The notes beneath the pieces are model-generated. The model ran no database searches, was not told where the DNA came from, and saw nothing but the letters and a program-made list of their open reading frames with translations. The position numbers and the translations under genes are program-made. 64,000 nt of DNA from Saururus chinensis (Eukaryota; Streptophyta; Magnoliopsida; Piperales; Saururaceae), in NCBI GenBank assembly GCA_035235625.1, contig CP141145.1, positions 1,736,001 to 1,800,000 of the forward strand. Direction: 5' to 3'. This document shows, piece by piece, positions 1-10,620 of this stretch (position 1 is its first letter; each line of letters begins with the position of its first letter).

Positions 1-569
1 ATTTGGTGCAGGCAGCTATGCATCTCGCATGGTATAGGGCAAAGGCAAGTGGCCCATTCTGAGTGGACGTATAATCGGGCCAAGTGGGGTTGACCCTCAC
101 TGTTGCTGAGTCAAGGTAGAGCCCACGATGGCCAAATGGCCTACAACTCGCTAATGACAACGACTCGAGATGCACCCAAAGCGTCTAATCAAGTGGATCA
201 AGATAATGGGGGAGAAGCGGGGTTAGAAATGGTAACCCCCTACCAACACTAGGTTGAGGTAGGCTGGATGGAGTTTGTTAGATGGCCGAACGACAACCAA
301 AAACACTGGTGTCTAAAAAAAACATCACGGATTGTGAAATGAAAATATAACCAAAATCCGACCAAAGTACTAGTAGCTCATGGTAGAGCAAAGAAAGCAT
401 GGCGGTAGCTCTAGCCAGTGCCTATGGGTTCCTAGCAGCCAACTAAACATAAGTCTAGTTGAGGGCGGCCGCAAACGACATCAAAATCACACCCCCACGG
501 CTCAAAAAAGAGATTTGAAGGAGAAAAAAACCAAAGAAAAGTTTGGTACCTCATGGAGGAGTGAAGAGG
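1..569. other. Unclassified, probably transposon-derived
   Basis: No coding region here can be defended. A 74-codon open frame at 380-604 has no recognisable family and runs into the LTR-like repeat that follows. The base composition is more balanced than the AT-rich DNA beyond 1160, and the text resembles retrotransposon-internal or LTR DNA, but I could not match it to another part of the window. Confidence 0.3.
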
Positions 570-1153
570 CCATGTATGATGTTATACTTCTTAGTATAGT
601 GTAGTTTTAGGCAGAACTACGTCTGAATCTGATCTTGTTGGAAATATTGGAGATGTTGTCTGATGAGTATGTAGGCAACTAACATCGGTTGATGTTGGCC
701 TGATATGAAAAACTTTAATAAAATCTTTTGTCCATTTTGAAGCTCTTCTCCTGAAGGTAGAGAGGTTCTAGTGTTGTTGTTGTTGTTGTTGTGGTTGTTT
801 GGTTTGGTTGGTTGCAGATTTTCCAGGCGACGACAAGTAAGACCAGGAGGTGAGCACAAGATGAAGTCCCTCATTTATGCAATTATGGTACATAGTGTAT
901 CTTTAGCGTAAGAGTCAACTTGTTATTTATTTTTAGATAGATGACGGACTTGAACTTAGATGGATGAGCTATTCTTATTAAATTTTGAGACATGTAGTAA
1001 TATCATATGATTTGATATTTGTATTTGTGAACCTTAGTTATCATGACCTGGATATTTAATCAAATAGTTTGTTTCGTATTTAAAAAAGAAAAAAATTCTC
1101 TTGACTACTGTTCATTATATTTTAAAAAGGTTTTTAAAAATACAGGTTGTGAC
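570..1153 (+). repeat. Truncated LTR-like repeat (family D), inverted relative of 61477-62040
   Basis: The stretch reads in reverse complement like the start of the repeat at 61477. Shared landmarks are a GCAGAACTACGT word near 612, GTAGGCAACTAACATC near 670, a TTG-rich run at 770-800 and a terminus close to GGTTGTGAC near 1145-1153, which mirrors GTCACGACCC at 61479. The same GCAGAACTACG and GTAGGCAAC words recur in the solo LTRs at 20407, 27244 and 31371, so all belong to one LTR superfamily. The left part of this copy is missing or diverged before 570. Strand is given in the direction in which the terminus would be the 3' end of the LTR. Confidence 0.6.
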
Positions 1154-2345
1154 TATCTATAGTTTTATGAACTCCTAAGTAAAAAAAAATCCTAGCCTTG
1201 CATGGTAGAAGAAGACTCTTGAATATGTATTGAAAACTTTGATTGGTCGTCCATTTTCATCTCCCTTTTGCACTTTAGAAAATTGACTAAATCCATTAAG
1301 TTCGAGCCCCATATGTCTTTATACATGTATCAAAGCCACACAATAAGTTCTAATTAGAAAAGAACTTAAAACTGGCTTAAAATAGGAAACAACCCTTAAA
1401 CCGATTGATCACTCTAAGTGCCTAGTTGATTGAGATCACTGTTTCTGTAATCTAGACAAATCTATCCAATTTCGTGTCCAGTTTCTATTTAAGAAGATAA
1501 AGTATGTTCATTGACAGTCCCTATTTCTATCCAGCTTTATACTCTATTCATTTAGCTCTTTTGTTTGTGTCCATATTAATTTCCAACATGTGTGTGACTC
1601 TAGAGAGTTGTCCAAATCACTCATGCGTGTGTAAAGAGTGTTTTGAATTGTTCTCCACCTTGTCCAAGGACTAGCTTGCCTTAACTAAAAACATAAAAAA
1701 TCATATTTTAGATGCATAGTACATAAATGAAATCTCAACTTAATTCAAATACACACCTAAACTACTAATAGCGCCTGATTTAATTAATAATTAAAATAAA
1801 TTATTCATATCTATCTTAAGATAAATAAACCCTAATTAACACTAAATTAACCTAATACTATCTTAACAAATAAGTTAAAAAAATATATAAAATAGATATA
1901 TTTTACACATATTAGTAATTCATCGGTGAATTGATTGATGTGTCGAAGCTTATCAACAGTGACCCCGAGCTTCCATAGGTATCAATGTGTTGATGCCAAC
2001 CAACAAAAAATTCTTTCTTATAAAAGATAATCTAAAGTTTATATTTATCATTGTCGCTACTTTCTTAAGTTTATTAATCAATAATACTACTTTTTTCAAA
2101 GAAATTCAGTAACACTTGGGCTAAGATATTCTCGGAATTCCACCCAAGAACTCCTAAGAAAATCACACACACATATATATATAGATATATCTTCAAGATC
2201 ATCAAGAACCCAAAGAAAACTAGAAATCGAAAAATTCTTTTCTATAAACACAAGTTATTAATAAACTAAGTACCCTGAAAAATCATACGGGGATCACGAG
2301 TGTCACATTAGAGGTATACTCGCCACCTTTATATGTCCTCAAGAC
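1154..2345. other. AT-rich intergenic DNA
   Basis: No open frame with coding character is visible. Part of it (about 1690-1930) resembles 53520-53740 in word order (TTAATTAA..., AATAGATATATTTTA), which suggests an old dispersed repeat. A short CA/TA microsatellite sits near 2165-2190. Confidence 0.35.
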
Positions 2346-2369
2346 ATTGACCTTTTATTTTGGTTAAAA

Positions 2370-2657
2370 GCGATACAACAATAGCGATGGCTTGGCAAGG
2401 TGTTGCTATTACCTAGTATCGGTGACAGCTAAAGTCGTCGCTATTACTCATCATTTACGATAGCTACGTTTAGTCGTCATTGATTATTTTAGTATGCTCA
2501 TTGTTTTTTAAATGATGGAAAATTTTGACATCTGCTATGGGTAGCAAGACTCTTAGAAGTAATAGCGACGGTTGAGGACTGATGGTCTTAGAACTAATGA
2601 AAACCGTCGCAGATGGTGATATCAGCGACGGCTATAAGTAGCCGTCACTGGTGATTT
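2370..2657. repeat. Left CACTA-like subterminal repeats
   Basis: Repeated, partly inverted words such as TAGCGATGGC, AAGTCGTCGC, TAGCGACGG, AACCGTCGC, CAGCGACGGC and TAGCCGTCAC occur every 20-50 bp. The same word family fills 6505-7045. In CACTA elements such motifs bind the transposase. The captured coding sequence begins within about 190 bp of the inner edge. Confidence 0.65.
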
Positions 2658-2840
2658 CCCTCCCCCGCTCATTTCCCTCCCCTTCTCCCTTCTATCCTAA
2701 ACGGAATAGAACGCAAAACCCAAAATCTCCTCCTCGACGTTGTCCGCTTCCCTCTCCTCCTCCATTAAAACCGTCCGGAGGAGCCGAACGCCCGCCTCGA
2801 CTCCCTCAATCGTCCTACCCTTGTTCCTCTCACCGCCGTC

Positions 2841-4166
2841 GATTGTGGCACGGTCGTCGTCGACAACAGCTCAGCTTTTCGAATAGACCCCATGGTGCCG
2901 CTGGTCATCCTGAAGGTGAATCCGGAAGCCATGGCACACATCAAGATTTGGTCAGGAATTGGGGCCCTCGTCGCCAACCCTAATTGCTCCACTATTATCT
3001 GCCTCATGGCTGCCAATCCCCTCCATCGCCAAGCCAAGGTAGCTCAAAAGATTCTTCATTTCTCTGTTGATGCGTGTTATACTTTTTAATCGTTATTCAT
3101 TAATGGCATTGCCTGGTTAGCGTAATGGAAGCTAACTTCGTTTACAATTCGTCGAGTTGAGTGGTTTACGATTCTAGGTTTTCAATGTTTTTTATTATCT
3201 GTTGATTAAAAGGACATCTTTGAAGTTCTCAGTCCTCGCAGCAGCTTTTATGGTATTAATTTATTCTATTCGTTTATGTTAACATTCATTCTTTCCAAAA
3301 TGGTTTTTAAGGTGAGATAAAATTTCTATTATTACTTTGTTTTGCATTGCCTGGTTAGCATTGTGGGAGCAACTTTAATAATGTAAATAATCATCTGGCA
3401 CTTGGGCATGAAAATTAGATTGTAATCTGGAGACGACACCTTTAAGCTATTTGTTTCAGGTGAAGAGAATGGTTATTAGCACATATCAAGCTGCTAGTGG
3501 GGCTGGTGCTATGGCAATGGAAGAGCTTGAGTTGCAGACTCGAAAGGTTTTTCTTCTATTTCGGCATTTCATGTTCTAATTATCACTTACACCACCTTGT
3601 AATATTCATATACTTTCGTTCTATGCTGGCAGGTCCTTGAGGGGAAACCGGCTACATGTAAAATTTTTAAGCAACAAGTTTGTTTCTTTATCCTCCAATT
3701 AACGTTTCTATTTGCAAATTATTAGCTTGCTTTTCACTAAAGTTAACTGTCACTTGTTTCAAAAGTAATTAAAATATTGAAAGAAATGGTTATCTTTTTA
3801 TAGGGATATGAGATTGTTACTAATATGGGTTTTTTGCAGTATGCATTTAATCTTTTCTCACACAATGCGCGGGTCCTCTCAAATGGTTATAATGAGGAAG
3901 AAATGAAACTTGTGAAGGAGACAAGAAAGATCTGGGTATGTTCAGGCACGTTTTTAAATTGATTTGTGAAATATTTACCATCGAAGATAAATTTCCTTCC
4001 CAAAATTATAAATGGGCATAATTTAGTTAATATAGTTGAGTGCATGTCCAAAAATTTGTTGTAGAATGATGAGGATGTCAAGGTGACTGCTACATGTATA
4101 CGAGTTCCAGTGATGCGTGCTCATGCGGAGAGTGTGAATCTTCAGTTTGAAAAGCCACTTGATGAG
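2841..4166 (+). pseudogene. Aspartate-semialdehyde dehydrogenase fragment, five spliced exons
   Basis: Aspartate-semialdehyde dehydrogenase makes aspartate 4-semialdehyde from aspartyl phosphate with NADPH, in plastids, for Lys/Thr/Met/Ile synthesis. Exons that splice in one frame: 2841-3038, 3460-3546, 3633-3677, 3840-3935 and 4065-4166, each intron GT..AG and phase 0. Family landmarks are VVVDNSSAFR, the catalytic-cysteine box NPNCSTI, the Gln-containing STYQAASGAG, SHNARVLSNGYNEEE and the Arg/His box IRVPVMRAHAESV. No premature stop lies in the five exons. The N-terminal NADP-binding part is absent: upstream in frame there is a TAA at 2766 and no ATG before 2892. The C-terminal segment after FEKPLDE is also absent. 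It is therefore a genomic, intron-containing fragment, probably captured by the surrounding CACTA element. Function as an enzyme is very unlikely; expression as a chimeric transcript is possible. Confidence 0.88.
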
Positions 4167-4170
4167 GTAG

Positions 4171-4295
4171 TACTTTGAAACTCATTGATGCCTATTCAGA
4201 ATAGATAGTTCTGTTCTAACGTAAGTCTCTATGTTACATCTTTTAACTCTTCTTTTCACATACTTTGAAACTCATTGATGCCTATTCAGAATAGA
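4171..4295. repeat. Two 35-bp direct repeats 90 bp apart
   Basis: The word starting TACTTTGAAACTCATTGATG occurs at 4171-4205 and again at 4261-4295, essentially identical. It starts just inside the donor site of the last recognisable dehydrogenase exon, so it marks a rearrangement close to where the captured gene stops. Confidence 0.8.
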
Positions 4296-4395
4296 AATGG
4301 TAATTTTTGCTATCAAAAAGTAATTATGAATTTATGAATGATATGATTGGAGTATACAGATTACCCCTGGAAAATATCCTTGTGAAAGACAGGTT

Positions 4396-5223
4396 TAAAC
4401 TTTTCCACAAGTAGGTTGCATTTATTGAAAAATGTCGTGGTAAGGCTAATGTTCGATATAGATGGCTTGCTTGTTCTATGAAAGTTGCAAAGGAGCCTAT
4501 GTATGGTGGTGGAATCCATCTCAGGCTGTCAAATTGCTCTCATCTCAGGTGGGTTATTTTTTTGTTGATTTTGAATTTGAACAAGAGCATTTCTGTGATG
4601 TGTTTACTGTGTCTATATCAAAGGTTTGAGATGGGAAAATATTGTTCCACTTTGATTTTGCTTCTGTTTTCTAATTTTATAAACAATTTGTTGATAAGTA
4701 CTTTGTTATTAATTAAAAGATTGTGATATGCTAAATGCTAAACGATAATATATTTTTGCACTGGATTTTAGAGAGTGCATGTGCTGTGTTTAAATTACTC
4801 AAAAAAGATATCCCTATATTAGGCATATTAATGGTTTCGTCTTGCAAAAAATGGTCTTTTTTTTCTTTTTGCAACGTGTGCTGATTCGATGGTGTTTACT
4901 CCCAACAGTGTACTCATCACCACTGTTTCCTCTAATTAACTGTTTAGGAGAGTGACAGTTGCGGATTTTTCTTGTGGTGCAACTTCGCAAGCAATGATCA
5001 AATTCTGAGAATTAAGCCATCTTTCTCCATTTGCTATGGTGGGGCTGTAGAAGTGTCTGCTAATACACTTGATAAAAAGCATGTCAAACCCTCAGAGGAG
5101 AATATTGCTGAAGATACCTCTGTTGTTAAAGAAGTTGCTGATGCTGCTGTGATAGATAAAAAGATAAGTGACGGTCATGTTAAATTTCCTATGATGGCCA
5201 ATGCAATGTTCTTGAGTGAGTAA
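4396..5223 (+). pseudogene. Unrecognised exon-like segments inside the CACTA element
   Basis: Two stretches look coding. One ends at a donor-like CAG/GTGGGT near 4550 and reads GAYVWWWNPSQAVKLLSSQ in one frame. The second follows an acceptor-like TTTAG at 4948 and stays open for about 90 codons to a TAA at 5221. It has a Glu/Lys/Asp-rich tail and a CGFFLWC motif near its start. That motif resembles the end of GRF-type zinc fingers, but the preceding cysteines are not visible, so I do not assign it. It does not continue the dehydrogenase. It may be a second captured gene. Confidence 0.35.
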
Positions 5224-6500
5224 GCAACACATGTATATCTGCAAGCATCAAAGATGTATGTGTACCTGAGGTGAACGAAACAGAGCTCCTCAAGTTTCAA
5301 GAAAATGAAAATATTTGGAGAGTAAAACACCTGCTTATCTGAACACATTTTGTCTGAGGATACTCTGGATCTAGGTGATCTTTTCCCCGCTGTTGATGAC
5401 AATAATCTTACTTTTTCTGCTACTCATATTCATGCTTGTCTTTTATTTGATAATAGAATCCCTTGGATAAGAAACAACTATTGAAGCTTCTTATGACTGA
5501 ACAGTTGACGAGAAGCAAGAGGCTACTGCTTTAGGTAATCTTGGTGTTGTACTAACTCTTTTCTTTATTTTTTCTTTTTGAAATTTTACTAATTAAATGA
5601 GATTATGGACTCAGTATTGAAAACATATTCTACATTGTCTAACACTTCAGAAAGGAAGCCCAGCTGCTGCTCTTGCACTATCTTTTTCGTCAGTCAGACA
5701 TTGAAAAACTTGAACCCTCTACATCAAACAGAATAAGATGTGCAGGAATAGATAATTCAAGCGAGGCAGGGGAACACTACGCAAGTGATTGGCAGTTTCG
5801 ATCATCCTCTCCTATTAAACCTTTGTTCATGTGAAATGGTTATTGTATGGATGATGCAATTGAAAACTGTCCTGCTTATGAAATTACAAAAAAGAACCAT
5901 ACATAAGAGTGTTCAAGCAGCCAATGTTTCTTCATGAACTTCTGGTGTTAGCTTTGAGCTTCTTATGTTGTTTTTAGTGTGAAGTGTCCGAAATTTTTTT
6001 GTTTTGTTCGGATCTTGTAACTGCCTAACCCATAGTATGTACCTGTGGCTAGCGTAGGGACTATTAATAGTTATTCTGGTACATATGCTATGCACAGCAG
6101 CCTTGACAATGCAAGTGGCACTACACATATGTCATCCTCAACAAGGAAAGGTATTAGAACTGTCCCCTTTATTTGTTTCAGATTTGTTTATCAAAATTCT
6201 GTGTCAACTGCATATGCATTCACGACCCAGTTTTTATTAGGAAAGCATACATCTTCTGTTTCTCTTTTTCATTTTTTTTTAAAATTCATTATGAGAAATT
6301 GCACAAGCACCCTTATCCCTGTGATTCTGAGTGATCTTGGAGCATTGAAGGGCATGATCTGTAATTTCTATAAATTTATTCATGCGAATTTCTATAAATT
6401 AGTGCTTTATATTGAGCCTCGGACAATGAAAACGTTACTTCCACTTTTATATTGTTTTTGTTTTAGTTAGACTTCTCCTAGATATATCTCTTTTTTTAAA
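5224..6500 (+). other. Intron/exon-like sequence of unknown origin within the element
   Basis: Short open pieces are followed by donor-like GTATT at 6150 (a serine-rich segment ending MSSSTRK, from about 6045). There are interrupted frames around 5640-5930. No family is recognised and several stops break every frame, so this is most likely decayed captured gene DNA or untranslated sequence. Confidence 0.3.
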
Positions 6501-6504
6501 AGGT

Positions 6505-7045
6505 GAGCATCAGCGATAGCCATAGCCGTTGCTGATGCTTTAACCAATTTTATTTTAAATAATGAGCATCAGCGATAGCTGCGTTGGTCGCTGATGCTTT
6601 AACCAAACTTTAAAAAAAAATGAGCATCAGTGACGGCTGCATCCGTCATTGATGCTTTAACCTATTATTTTTTTAAAATTAGCATTAGCGATGACTGCGT
6701 CCGTCGTTGATGCTTTAACCAATTTTTTTTAAAAAAATTAGCATTAGTGACGGTTTTTTGCCGTCGCTATAAAATGAGCATTAACAATGATCATATGAGC
6801 CGTCACAGAAAGTAGCTTTAGCGACTGCCAGAGCCGTTGCTAAAAGTCCCACAACCATTGCTGAAACCCGAAAGTGCTTAGATGATGGTAAGGTCATTTT
6901 TTTAGCGACAGATATATCTGTGACTAAAGCCCATCATGATGTCGATGATAGTTATAGCAATGTAAGCAACAACGATGGCCTACTGGCCATCGCAATTAGC
7001 TTTAGCGACGACTACAGATAGTTACAATGACGGTTCTTCACTATA
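6505..7045. repeat. Right CACTA subterminal repeats: five 58-60 bp units, then dispersed motifs
   Basis: Units start at 6505, 6564, 6622, 6681 and about 6740. Each holds a small inverted repeat (AGCATCAGCGA facing TTGCTGATGCT, or variants) followed by TTTAACC and a T/A-rich spacer. After 6790 the same AGCGACGG/CCGTCGC words continue, dispersed. The hairpin-containing units fit subterminal transposase-binding repeats of CACTA elements. They are not CRISPR-like: the spacer is just a T/A run and the repeats are imperfect palindromes. Confidence 0.8.
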
Positions 7046-7065
7046 GCCCTTTTTTTTGTGTAGTG
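7046..7065 (-). repeat. CACTA terminal inverted repeat, right end
   Basis: Reverse complement begins CACTACACAAAAAAAA, matching the CACTA consensus CACTACAAGAAAA-like ends. It is directly followed by copia-type sequence. Confidence 0.8.
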
Positions 7066-7069
7066 TTCC

Positions 7070-8640
7070 TCCCTAATTGGGCTTCAACCTCAGTTTTAAA
7101 TTGTTTGAATTTATCTGGGGCATGAGATTTCCTAGTTATTATATACATGTAGTAGTATCTTAAATAATCATCAATAAAAGTGATAAAATAGGTCATTCTT
7201 CTACGAGTCTGGAAATTCAAGGGCTCACATATCGATATGAGTGAATTACCCCTGAAAGATCATTTTTCCTTTGTCCATTTGGAAAAGATTGCCTACTTAT
7301 CTTTCCCGATGTGCAATATTCATACACACGTAGGCCTTTAGATATTTTAGGTAATAACCCCGTATTCAACATTATATAGAGTTTATCTATATTCACATGG
7401 CACAAGTGCATATGCCACAACAATGCATCATCCACGGATAAATAAGTAATATAATCAAATGACACTAATTTATTTGCAACAAATGAGTCTGAGACATCTG
7501 AACAAAACAATCTATCAACTAAAGCAGCAGAAATGAAAATGATCCTCAAATCCCTTCTTTGTAAGGACAAAGATGGAAATCAGATTTCTCTTAATGGTGA
7601 GAGCAAAGAGTATATATGTAAGGGCAAGATGTATTGTTCCCCATATAGACTTTGTTTTGCCTAGGGAAAAGATTAATCATCTCACCCCTGGACTTCTTAA
7701 TATGTATCACATGGACTATGGTTGTAGAATTCAACCACCAGTTGTTCTCTTGCGTCAACCATCATTACCTCAAAGACAACACACTTTATCTCCTTATTCT
7801 TGTTATTTACCCTTATTGTTGTTCAATCTGGTCATTCGTTTGGGGATAATTAACCTTGAAGTGGCTCACCTGGCCACACTTGAAGCATGCACTTTGGGGT
7901 TTGTTATTCCCCTCATTGCCTTTGTTCTAAGGCTTCCTTACCTTTTCTTCAAAGCTTTCTCTTTAGAAGGCCTAGGCCCAGGTCCACCTTTCTTTTTTCC
8001 ATAGTTTTATGTTAGGTTGGCAGTAGCATTCAAATAATTATGCATTTCTTACTCAAGCTTAAGCTTGACAATCAACCTTCATAGCTAGCTTCTAGTTACT
8101 CATGTTAAAGTAGACCACCACACTCTCCTAAGACCTAAGGAGGTTGTTGAAGATAGTAGACACCCAGACTCTCTCATTGATGAAGTCATTCAGGGCCTCC
8201 AGATCATCAGCAATGATAGACATGACACTTAAGTGTTCATTCACATCATCTCCATCTTTTTTATCTTAGAGTTTTAGTACTTAGTGTAAAACATACTTCT
8301 ATGAGTTTCTGTCTACTCGGCATACCTCTTAGAGACTGCCTCAAACATCTATTTGGCAGTCTTGTACTTTACAAAGAGTCTTTTAACTTTAGGCTCCATG
8401 AAAGTCAGAATGGTAGATTGGGCCATGGTGTTATCATCCTTCAATTTTTCATAGGCTTTCTTTTGAGTAGCAGTGTAGTTTTGGGGGCATGATTCAATGA
8501 CCTAATCCAGCACGTGAGCAAGGTTTGAGAGGGTCAGGATATGTTATATCATCCTCTTCCACGCCAAGTAGTTGTTAGCATTCAACTTTTCTTTCAGAGG
8601 TGACTATTTTTCTAACCATGTTACAAAATTAGACTACAAA
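7070..8640 (-). pseudogene. Ty1/copia gag to integrase relic
   Basis: Read on the minus strand, from 8640 downward, a copia-type Gag (UBN2 family) appears in broken frames, with LNANNYLAWKR-, LFVKYKTAK- and VNEHLSVMSIIADDLE-like segments. A zinc knuckle lies at 7847-7888 as CFKCGQVSHFKVNY, with the last Cys replaced by Tyr. A GAG-pre-integrase domain at 7230-7480 carries LLWHMHLCHVN and a C..C-GK-R-SF segment. The beginning of the integrase core lies at 7085-7215 (YFITFIDDYLRY). Several frameshifts and stops are present. Integrase remainder, reverse transcriptase, RNase H and the 3' LTR are missing, because the CACTA end starts at 7065. Confidence 0.85.
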
Positions 8641-9967
8641 ACAAGATACTTAACAAAAGAGCAAATATATATGCAATGCAGGCAAGTGTTACTTAATGGA
8701 ATAATTTGAATTAGACTCACTTAGTATGCTCTCATCAATCTTATATATGCTCTATCCTAGAAAATACACCAAGATTGCACAAACAATATTGGCTAAACAC
8801 TTGGCACACAAATTCCCAAAATATCCTTGTCCACTAAAGTAATTTCAATTCAACATGTGTTTTAAGCATGCAATCTAATATGGTAAGCACTAAGAGAAAA
8901 AAATAACATATTAAATTTTCTAAAATTATAATTACTGTCCACCCAAAATAATAGGCAAAATTATCAAATTAACCCTAGGTCTAGTTTGTTCATTTTACCC
9001 TTATGAACACCACATCCATGTATACAAAAATCATCAAATTATCATTTACACATGAATAAAATAATAAATTAAAGTTTTTAAACATAAATTGGCCACACAC
9101 AATTTTTTTCTTAGAGAATTGACCAAAATGCCCTTCGGGCTAGTTTGGTAAATTCTAAGCACTTTTCCAATTTAACAAGCAATCAGTCAATGATCACAAT
9201 ATCCCCCATGCAATATAGATAAGAAAAGTGAATATGTATGAAATTTATGTAAGGAATTATCAATTTAAACAATTATGCAGGGATGCAAGGACCAAAATGC
9301 CCCTATAACATGCACACGCCAAATCCAACCCCAAAATCGAAAATTTTCAGCAAGTTAGAATAGCCAATCAACAATAATAGCACTCAATCTCAATCATATA
9401 ACAAAAGCCCCATGAAAGAATTAGTAGGGAGAACTTAATTAGATATTTTCCCCAAAAGTAGTGAAGAAAACCCTAGATTGGATTAAAGCCTTGCTTTTCT
9501 AGAATTAGCAACCTAACATCCAAGTTCTGGGCTTTGATATTGAGTCCTAATGCAGCTAAAGCAAGGGGTGAGAACCCTAGGTGTTAGCGCATAAAAAAAA
9601 CTCTGTTTTTTCATTTTCTCCACACGTGCACATAATATATCACACAATTATGAGTAATAAATCATACATAGGGCATAATCAAATATCAATTTGAATCATG
9701 GAGATAGCACTCACTAATCTTTGGGGCTGATTTGCCTCAAAATGTCTTTGATTCTTCAAGCTGACATCCAAAGAACCTTCTAATCCTCAAGCATGGGTTG
9801 GTAAAGCCCTTGGCCCAAAGGCCTCTCTTGAAGTCATGCTTCAATCCCCTTGGTGGCATGCTTCCCTAGGCGAGATCTATGCAAAAAACAAGCGAGGAGG
9901 AGGAGAAAAGAGGGGTGACTAGACCCTCTTTCTCGTTGGTCCATGCCCAAGAAAGGAGATATGGAGG
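8641..9967 (-). other. Probable leader and 5' LTR part of the copia relic
   Basis: No coding frame is visible. In the minus orientation a degenerate primer-binding-site-like word (TCAATATCAAAGC; canonical TGGTATCAGAGC) sits at 9531-9543. Sequence beyond it, to the G1 insertion at 9973, would then be LTR, continuing after 23318. Two imperfect phrases resembling ACCAAAATGCCC occur near 9122 and 9291. The assignment rests only on order and the weak PBS. Confidence 0.35.
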
Positions 9968-9972
9968 GAGGA

Positions 9973-10587
9973 TGATGCAGGGTGTGTTGGCAAGGGTGAT
10001 TTTGGAAAGTCATATATTTTAGGTAGGTAGTTGTTTCAATGGAAGATATAAATAACAGCGGGAAGTTCAAATGGGATATACATGATTTTGGATTTAAAGC
10101 ACCATCATTTTCGGATCTGGAGTGAGGATTCCTCCATCTTCTTCACTTGGATTCAGTGACCTGCTCTGTGGATTCAGAATTCAAACTTCTCCAAGATTTG
10201 AGAGTTCCGGGTTTGAGGATTCACCCTCAATTCTCTCTTCTCTGTTCTCAATTCTCTTTCTCTATGTTTCATTGTTCAAAATTGGTCATGTGATCTCCTC
10301 CACTGTTTTTCCATTGAAGCTAGTTGTAAAGCTAATATTGAATATTGATTTAGTAGTTTGGAATGAAAGAGCTTGTGCTCAGTATTATGTGATCACTAAT
10401 GATGACAAATTTGAAAATAGCTTCTGTGATTTGTTTCTTCCAATTTGATAGTTGAAGAAATTTGTTTCTTCCAATTTGATAGTTGAAGAATTGCACACTG
10501 GGTGTTTGACTTAAGTTTTGTGAGATTCATTCTTCACATTATGTTGCCAGTCGGGCATTGAAATAAATTTTGTGCACCTCTGCTTCA
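9973..10587 (+). repeat. G1 5' LTR
   Basis: 615 bp, TG..CA (TGATGCAGGG ... CTGCTTCA). Repeated at 15452 with the same start. It contains a 31-bp tandem duplication (10429-10459 and 10460-10490, ATTTGTTTCTTCC...) that is absent from the 3' LTR remnant. Confidence 0.92.
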
Positions 10588-10591
10588 AAAT

Positions 10592-10603
10592 TGGTATCAA
10601 AGC
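10592..10603 (+). promoter_or_regulatory. G1 primer-binding site
   Basis: TGGTATCAAAGC lies four bases after the LTR. It is one mismatch from the initiator-Met tRNA complement TGGTATCAGAGC commonly used by plant LTR elements. Confidence 0.85.
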
Positions 10604-10620
10604 GAATACTCTGTAAACTC

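Larger units (their letters stand above)
2346..7065. mobile_element. CACTA-type element with captured gene exons (Pack-CACTA-like)
   Basis: The right end at 7065 reads, on the minus strand, CACTACACAAAAAAAA, the hallmark CACTA terminus. Inside it for about 560 bp are clustered repeats built on AGCGACGGC/GCCGTCGCT. Similar AGCGACGGC-rich sequence lies at about 2370-2657. Between these two subterminal blocks there is no transposase that I can see. Instead there are exons of a host metabolic gene (2841-4166) and further exon-like pieces. This is the structure described for non-autonomous gene-capturing CACTA elements. I found no matching CACTAC terminus at the left, so the left boundary is only the place where subterminal-like sequence starts, and the element may be truncated. 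CACTA elements make 3-bp target duplications; the right flank is TTC (7066-7068) and the left partner is not identifiable. Confidence 0.65.

Noticed and set aside
2651..2983. 110-codon Pro/Ser-rich open frame with its own ATG
   Set aside because: It begins in CACTA subterminal sequence and runs in a different frame from the recognisable dehydrogenase exon it overlaps.
4396..5223. Naming the unknown captured segment a GRF zinc-finger gene
   Set aside because: Only the CGFFLWC end of the motif is visible; the preceding Cys residues are not.
6505..6790. CRISPR-like spacing of repeats
   Set aside because: Units are diverged, each is an internal palindrome with T/A spacer, and the genome is a plant; they are CACTA subterminal repeats.
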